Assembly (NCBI GenBank): GCA_024449915.1 | Contig: JAMZAV010000160.1 | Location: 310,001-374,000, forward strand | DNA length: 64,000 bases | Source of the DNA: Sweltsa coloradensis | Taxonomy: Eukaryota; Arthropoda; Insecta; Plecoptera; Chloroperlidae | Direction: 5' to 3' | Shown: piece after piece, positions 60,032 through 64,000 of the stretch | Layout: each line of letters starts with the position of its first letter | How positions within the stretch are numbered: the first letter of the stretch is position 1 | Notes under the pieces: generated by a model | Told to the model about the DNA's origin: nothing | The model's input: the letters and a program-made list of their open reading frames with translations, nothing else | Databases searched by the model: none | Program-made: the position numbers and the translations under genes

Positions 60032-60975
60032 CTAGGAAAACGCTTTAGTCCCGCCGCGTTGATGGATGAGCGTTTTTGTAAGTTTTTAGTTTCTGTAGGT
60101 CCACTTTTCCTTTGCAAGTGCTTTTTGAATGCATTGTAGGTGATTGTTGTCAAGTTTCTATTGTTACTTGTTAATTGTTATTATAAACCTAAAAAAACTC
60201 ATATTAAAACCTTTATTTCTATGGATTCTGGCCAACTTTTTCAACTTTTTCTTTCAAAAAGCAATACATAACCATTACCTTAATGTCCATGTGAAATATG
60301 GACGTTGTAGCCCCACCCGTTTGGTCAGAATCGGCCCAAATGTCACGAAAATATCGCACTAAAAATCGTGAAAAAAAATCGTGAAAGTACGATATTCATG
60401 AGAAATATTTCTTCGATTGTACCCAAAAACGTGGCAGTTCTAAGTTTAAAGATTTCGAAGGTCTCCAGAAAATTTCATCGCAATTGGAGTATCGGTTTAG
60501 CCGGAATCGTGTTACACAAAAATACAAACAGAAAAAACAAGAAAAACAAAAAAAAATCGTAAAATTGCGATTTTCATGAGAAATAATATTTTGATTGCGC
60601 TCAAAAAGGTGGCAGTTCTAAGTTCAAAGATTTCAAAGGTCTCCAGAAAATTGCATCGCAATTGGAGTATCGGTTTAGCCGGAATCGTGTTAACAAACAC
60701 ACAAAAATACAAACAAAAACAAAAAAGAAAAACGAAAAAAATCGTAAAATTGCGATTTTCAAGAGAAATAATTTTTTGATCAATTTTTCGTACGGTGCAG
60801 TTCTAAGTTCAGAGATTTCGAAGGTCTCCATAAAATTTCATCGCAATCGGAGTATCGGTTCAGCCGTAATCGTGTTAACAAACAGACAAAAATACAAAAA
60901 AAAAGAAAAAAAACAAAACATTCCGGATGTTTTTCTCCAGTGTAGTGAAATGGAATCTTCGCTTCGCTCATCCAA
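60032..60975 (-). mobile_element. Helentron-like element, copy H3, with internal tandem units
   Basis: On the reverse strand it starts ttggatgagcgaagcgaag (60975) and ends with the perfect hairpin AACGC (60056-60060 reversed) / GCGTT (60039-60043 reversed), then ttttcctag at 60032 and T. The interior has three tandem units of about 180 bases (anchor agttctaag near 60436, 60614, 60799), each with ggagtatcggtttagcc and A-rich tails. No real coding frame; the three-frame open stretches reflect the tandem units. Confidence 0.75.
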
Positions 60976-61036
60976 CAAGTTATTCATTGTGTTTTACGAA
61001 TCTTTATAATGACTAATGAGAAACTAAATTGGATTG

Positions 61037-61038
<2 letters not shown>

Positions 61039-61069
<31 letters not shown>
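61039..61069. repeat. (CAAT)n microsatellite
   Basis: About eight perfect tandem tetranucleotide units, roughly 60 bases beyond copy H3. Confidence 0.95.
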
Positions 61070-62316
61070 TAAAAATTCCAATCATTCAAGTTTACTTGAG
61101 GGAGTATTGTCATATCCAAGCTATGGTTATGTTATTTTCAAGTATGTTTCACGTTGAGGTGGACACTTTCAGTAGACTTTAGTGAAGTGTATTGTTGTGT
61201 TGCTTAACGTGACCTAATACGACTAAGAGTTGATACCTTAGGCTTAGAGGCTGGTAAAATAAAATAAAACATTATTGGTAAAACCTTATGATGGTGACTG
61301 GCATTGACTCCTCAATCTCTGGGACGCGGTCCACACCTTCGTGCTATCGGTTCTTCAGCCAAGGCACTGACGTCATTCTAGACACCTTATCTACCTGCTT
61401 GTTGTCTATAGGTCTACAGTCTACACGACAAGTTTGCCTTATCTATAGCTCTTTCAATTTGCATATCTGCCCATATTTTATTCGTGCTACGTGTGATCTT
61501 CGTTGCATGGCTTTCACCTCGTACCTGAGGGTCCTGGCAGTGCAAAGAAATTCTAGTGCTAGTATCACTAAGTGGTCAGGTTTTCTATTTGTGAAGAGCC
61601 CGGGTTTATTATTGAAAACCTTTTGGCCTCTTAACTTAAAGGGGTATAACCGCTAAACTAAAAAAATATATTTCATTCAGGCTACTAGAAATGAATTTAG
61701 CAACTAACAGAAAAATTATTGGGGCCCCCATGACCTCCCAAAAAATTGTCAAACATTAGATTTTTTGAGCTAGGTCCCATCGGCAAAAATCTCCCATAAG
61801 AAATAACATGGGGACAATCTTTATGCCCCGTGACCTTGGAGGATTTTCATCCAAAAAATATTGGCCATTATTGACGTACTCTACAGCCTTTTCTGTAAAT
61901 TCTCTATATTTTGTTTTGTAATTTGGGCTAGTAGTTCGGTCAAAATATGCTGATTTCCAAGACGAGGTGTGATTTCGGAATGCATATTTTTGCGTCTTTG
62001 AGGGTATATTTGGGCACAGTTTCAAGACAGGATGTTATAAAATGGCTATGTTATAAAAAATGTATGTGTACCAACAAAGAGGCAGGTTAAAGCCGATTTA
62101 AGAAATTTTCCAAAACACCAATTTTCGCAAATTTATGGATAAAAAAAATTGAAAAATTCGTGTCAAATCACAGTTACAAAGATATAATTGTTTAAACTGT
62201 CATTTTAGTGTAGTATTGTGCTAGCCTATAGATCATGTGGTAAAAAATAATTTCTTGAGTTAATAGCTCCTTTAAATAAAAAAATTGAAACTCGAAGAGA
62301 TTGTTTATTGTTGTTG
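61070..62316. other. No gene recognised (intronic)
   Basis: The open frame at 61288-61656 (122 codons) has no domain I recognise. The remainder is A+T-rich unique DNA. Confidence 0.4.
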
Positions 62317-62465
62317 ACTGACAATATGAAACTGACATAAAATAACAAACTGACAAAATGAAACTGTCAATCTGAAAAACAGACAAACTGATAATATGAA
62401 AATGACTAAAACTAACAAACTGACAAAATGAAATTGACAAACTGACAATATGAAACCGACGAAAG
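62317..62465. repeat. Degenerate short tandem repeat (aaactgaca family)
   Basis: Words of the type aaactgacaaaatgaaactg and acaatatgaaac recur about ten times at irregular 9-25 base spacing. This makes the reverse strand open and rich in F, S and Q residues (62192-62440), which I do not take as a gene. Confidence 0.7.
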
Positions 62466-62903
62466 TAAAAGAAAGTACAAAAGTATAAGCGTAGGTCTAT
62501 CGAGTAACTTTCTTATCATGGTACTGCTTAGTTTTTTTGGTAACTGACCGTAAAGAGGTCATAAAAGAGACAATTAAATTAGCAGTAATTTCCCAAGCAA
62601 TTTTGAAATGGGCATTTGACATTATAAACAAATGTGTCTGTCCTCATCCGGCATCACTACAAATATATGCAATTGCAATGCAATGCTACTTTAGAAAGTA
62701 CTTATGCTGTTTGCAGTAGATTGTGAAGTTGAGACACAGGTCATACTCCTATGGATTGATGGAACATGGGTTCAAATCCCGCATAACATAGGGATGAATT
62801 CTTGTAACTTATTCATCTTCAGCTGTCCTTGATTTTCTCGTGTATCATTCATTTTTTTACCATCAACCACCCCATCGACAATACATAATTATTAGCATAA
62901 TAA
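62466..62903. other. No gene recognised; SINE trace
   Basis: Has a B-box-like atgggttcaaatcccgc at 62766-62782 without a clear A box. Confidence 0.4.
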
Positions 62904-63699
62904 TTGGATGAGGGTAGCGAGCAAAGTGAAGATTCCATTTAACTACACTGGAGAAAAAAATCCGGAATGTTTTTTTTTTCTGTGTGTATTTTTGTGTGTT
63001 TGTTAACACGATTCCGGCTAAACCGATACTCCAATTGCGATGACATTTTGTGGAGGCCTTCGAAATCTCTGAACTTAGAACTGCCACGTTTTTGAGCGCA
63101 ATTGAAAAATTATTTCTCATAAAAATAGCAATGTTACGATTTTTTTTGATTTTTAAAAAAATTCTTCGACTTATAACACTTACATTCTTTATCCGATTGT
63201 AATAATTTTTTTACAGTACCTTTATTTTATGAATTAATATATTCGTGTGAAATTTGAGCGTATTCGAAAAATTATTTCTCATGAACATCGCAATTTTACG
63301 ATTTTTTTTAATTTTGAAAATTTCTTCAACTTATAACACCTACATGCTGTATCCGATTGGAATCATTTTTTCACAGAACCTTAATTTTATGCATTAATAT
63401 ATTTGTGTGAAATTTGAGCACAATCGAAAAATTTATTTCTCATGATAATCGCAATTTTTCGTTTTTTTTTTTTGATTTTTTAAATTTCTTCGACTTGTAA
63501 CATCTAGGCCTACGTGCTTTTTTCGATTGTAATTATTTTTTCACAGAACGTTAATTTTATGAATTAATATATTCGTGTGAAATTCGGCGTAATCGAAAAA
63601 TTATTTCTCATTAAAATCGCAATTTTACACCTTTTTCGTTTAAAAAAAATTACGCTCATCCAACAACGCGCCTGAAAAAGCGTTTGCGAAGCTTCCTAG
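62904..63699 (+). mobile_element. Helentron-like element, copy H4, with internal tandem units
   Basis: The 5' ttggatgag (62904-62912) is matched by the inverted ctcatccaa (63655-63663). The 3' hairpin is AACGC (63665-63669) with GCGTT (63680-63684), then cttcctag ending at 63699 and T. The interior holds three tandem units of about 160 bases, anchored by cttcgac or cttcaac at 63164, 63324 and 63488, plus one unit related to H3 (63000-63110). Non-coding. Confidence 0.75.
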
Positions 63700-64000
63700 T
63701 GAATATGGAATGGGTCGTAGAGCTACCCCAGACGTATTGTACCCCGACCGATGGGGATGGCCCAGCGTTAGAAACGGACGCATTGACTCCCTATTTCTTT
63801 ATGCTTTTGTAAAGTAACTTGGTCATTAATGTTGGCATTGCGTTCTATAAAATAGCCCTTGGTTGCCCTTGGACATTCCTTCCTTACTATTCACACATAC
63901 TTTTGAATGTATGCCCCAGACTCAAGCCTGCCAGGATTAAGTTTGACTTAATAATGATATTTTAAATAATTTTGAAACTAGATATGACAAATACCGACGT
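63700..64000. other. No gene recognised (intronic), right edge of window
   Basis: Unique sequence after copy H4. No G-beta exon 2 is seen before the window ends. Confidence 0.45.

Noticed and set aside
60368..61009. Several overlapping frames rich in K, N and R or in F and C
   Set aside because: They come from tandem A-rich units within the Helentron-like copy H3, in both strands and several frames.
1..64000. CRISPR array, bacterial operon or phage-like module
   Set aside because: No regularly spaced short repeats with unique spacers, no compact coding runs and no bacterial signals; the content is animal intron and repeat DNA.

Overview
The window looks like A+T-rich nuclear DNA from a marine invertebrate, most likely a deuterostome such as an echinoderm or hemichordate. 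The evidence is one animal-type spliced exon with consensus GT/AG borders, no operons or ribosome binding sites, many nested DNA transposons and tRNA-derived short elements, runs of G or C up to 23 bases, and a marked excess of the octamer TAGGCCTA. The phylum is an inference; the intron-containing animal nature is well supported.

Only one host gene piece is recognisable. The exon at 39968-40056 (+) carries the start codon and first 19 codons of a heterotrimeric G protein beta subunit (GNB1 type), MNELDGLRQEAETLKNAIR, between a pyrimidine-rich acceptor and a GTAAGT donor. No second coding exon was found downstream, so the 24 kb to the right edge probably lie in its first coding intron. Part or all of the 39 kb to the left probably lies in the 5' UTR intron or upstream region. 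A CpG-rich patch at 26465-26611 is a weak candidate for an upstream non-coding exon or promoter.

Everything else is repeat or featureless DNA. From left to right: a TGGGCCATG-rich tandem repeat (1-700) and a 51-bp minisatellite (1050-1310); a hAT-type MITE (1816-2219); a 2.6-kb inverted repeat with arms of about 0.9 kb (3427-6033); a TA-flanked MITE (8973-9502); a 5'-truncated LINE with the tail of a reverse transcriptase ORF (11926-13060) followed directly by a second hAT element (13078-13736); further hAT elements at 17482-17896 and 27342-28659; a roughly 540-bp tandem duplication just before the G-beta exon (38880-39960); an inverted-repeat element at 42172-42760; and a composite hAT insertion (55296-57399) with other elements inside it.

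The best candidate for something under-described is a group of Helitron/Helentron-like non-autonomous elements (10516-11152, 36770-37300, 45834-46273, 56045-56806, 60032-60975, 62904-63699). Most share subterminal inverted repeats, internal tandem units, an AACGC/GCGTT hairpin and a terminal CCTAG followed by T. The arms of the 2.6-kb inverted repeat carry a related 18-base motif.

Most open frames over 60 codons here look like chance in A+T-rich DNA. They have no recognisable domain and are not annotated as genes.
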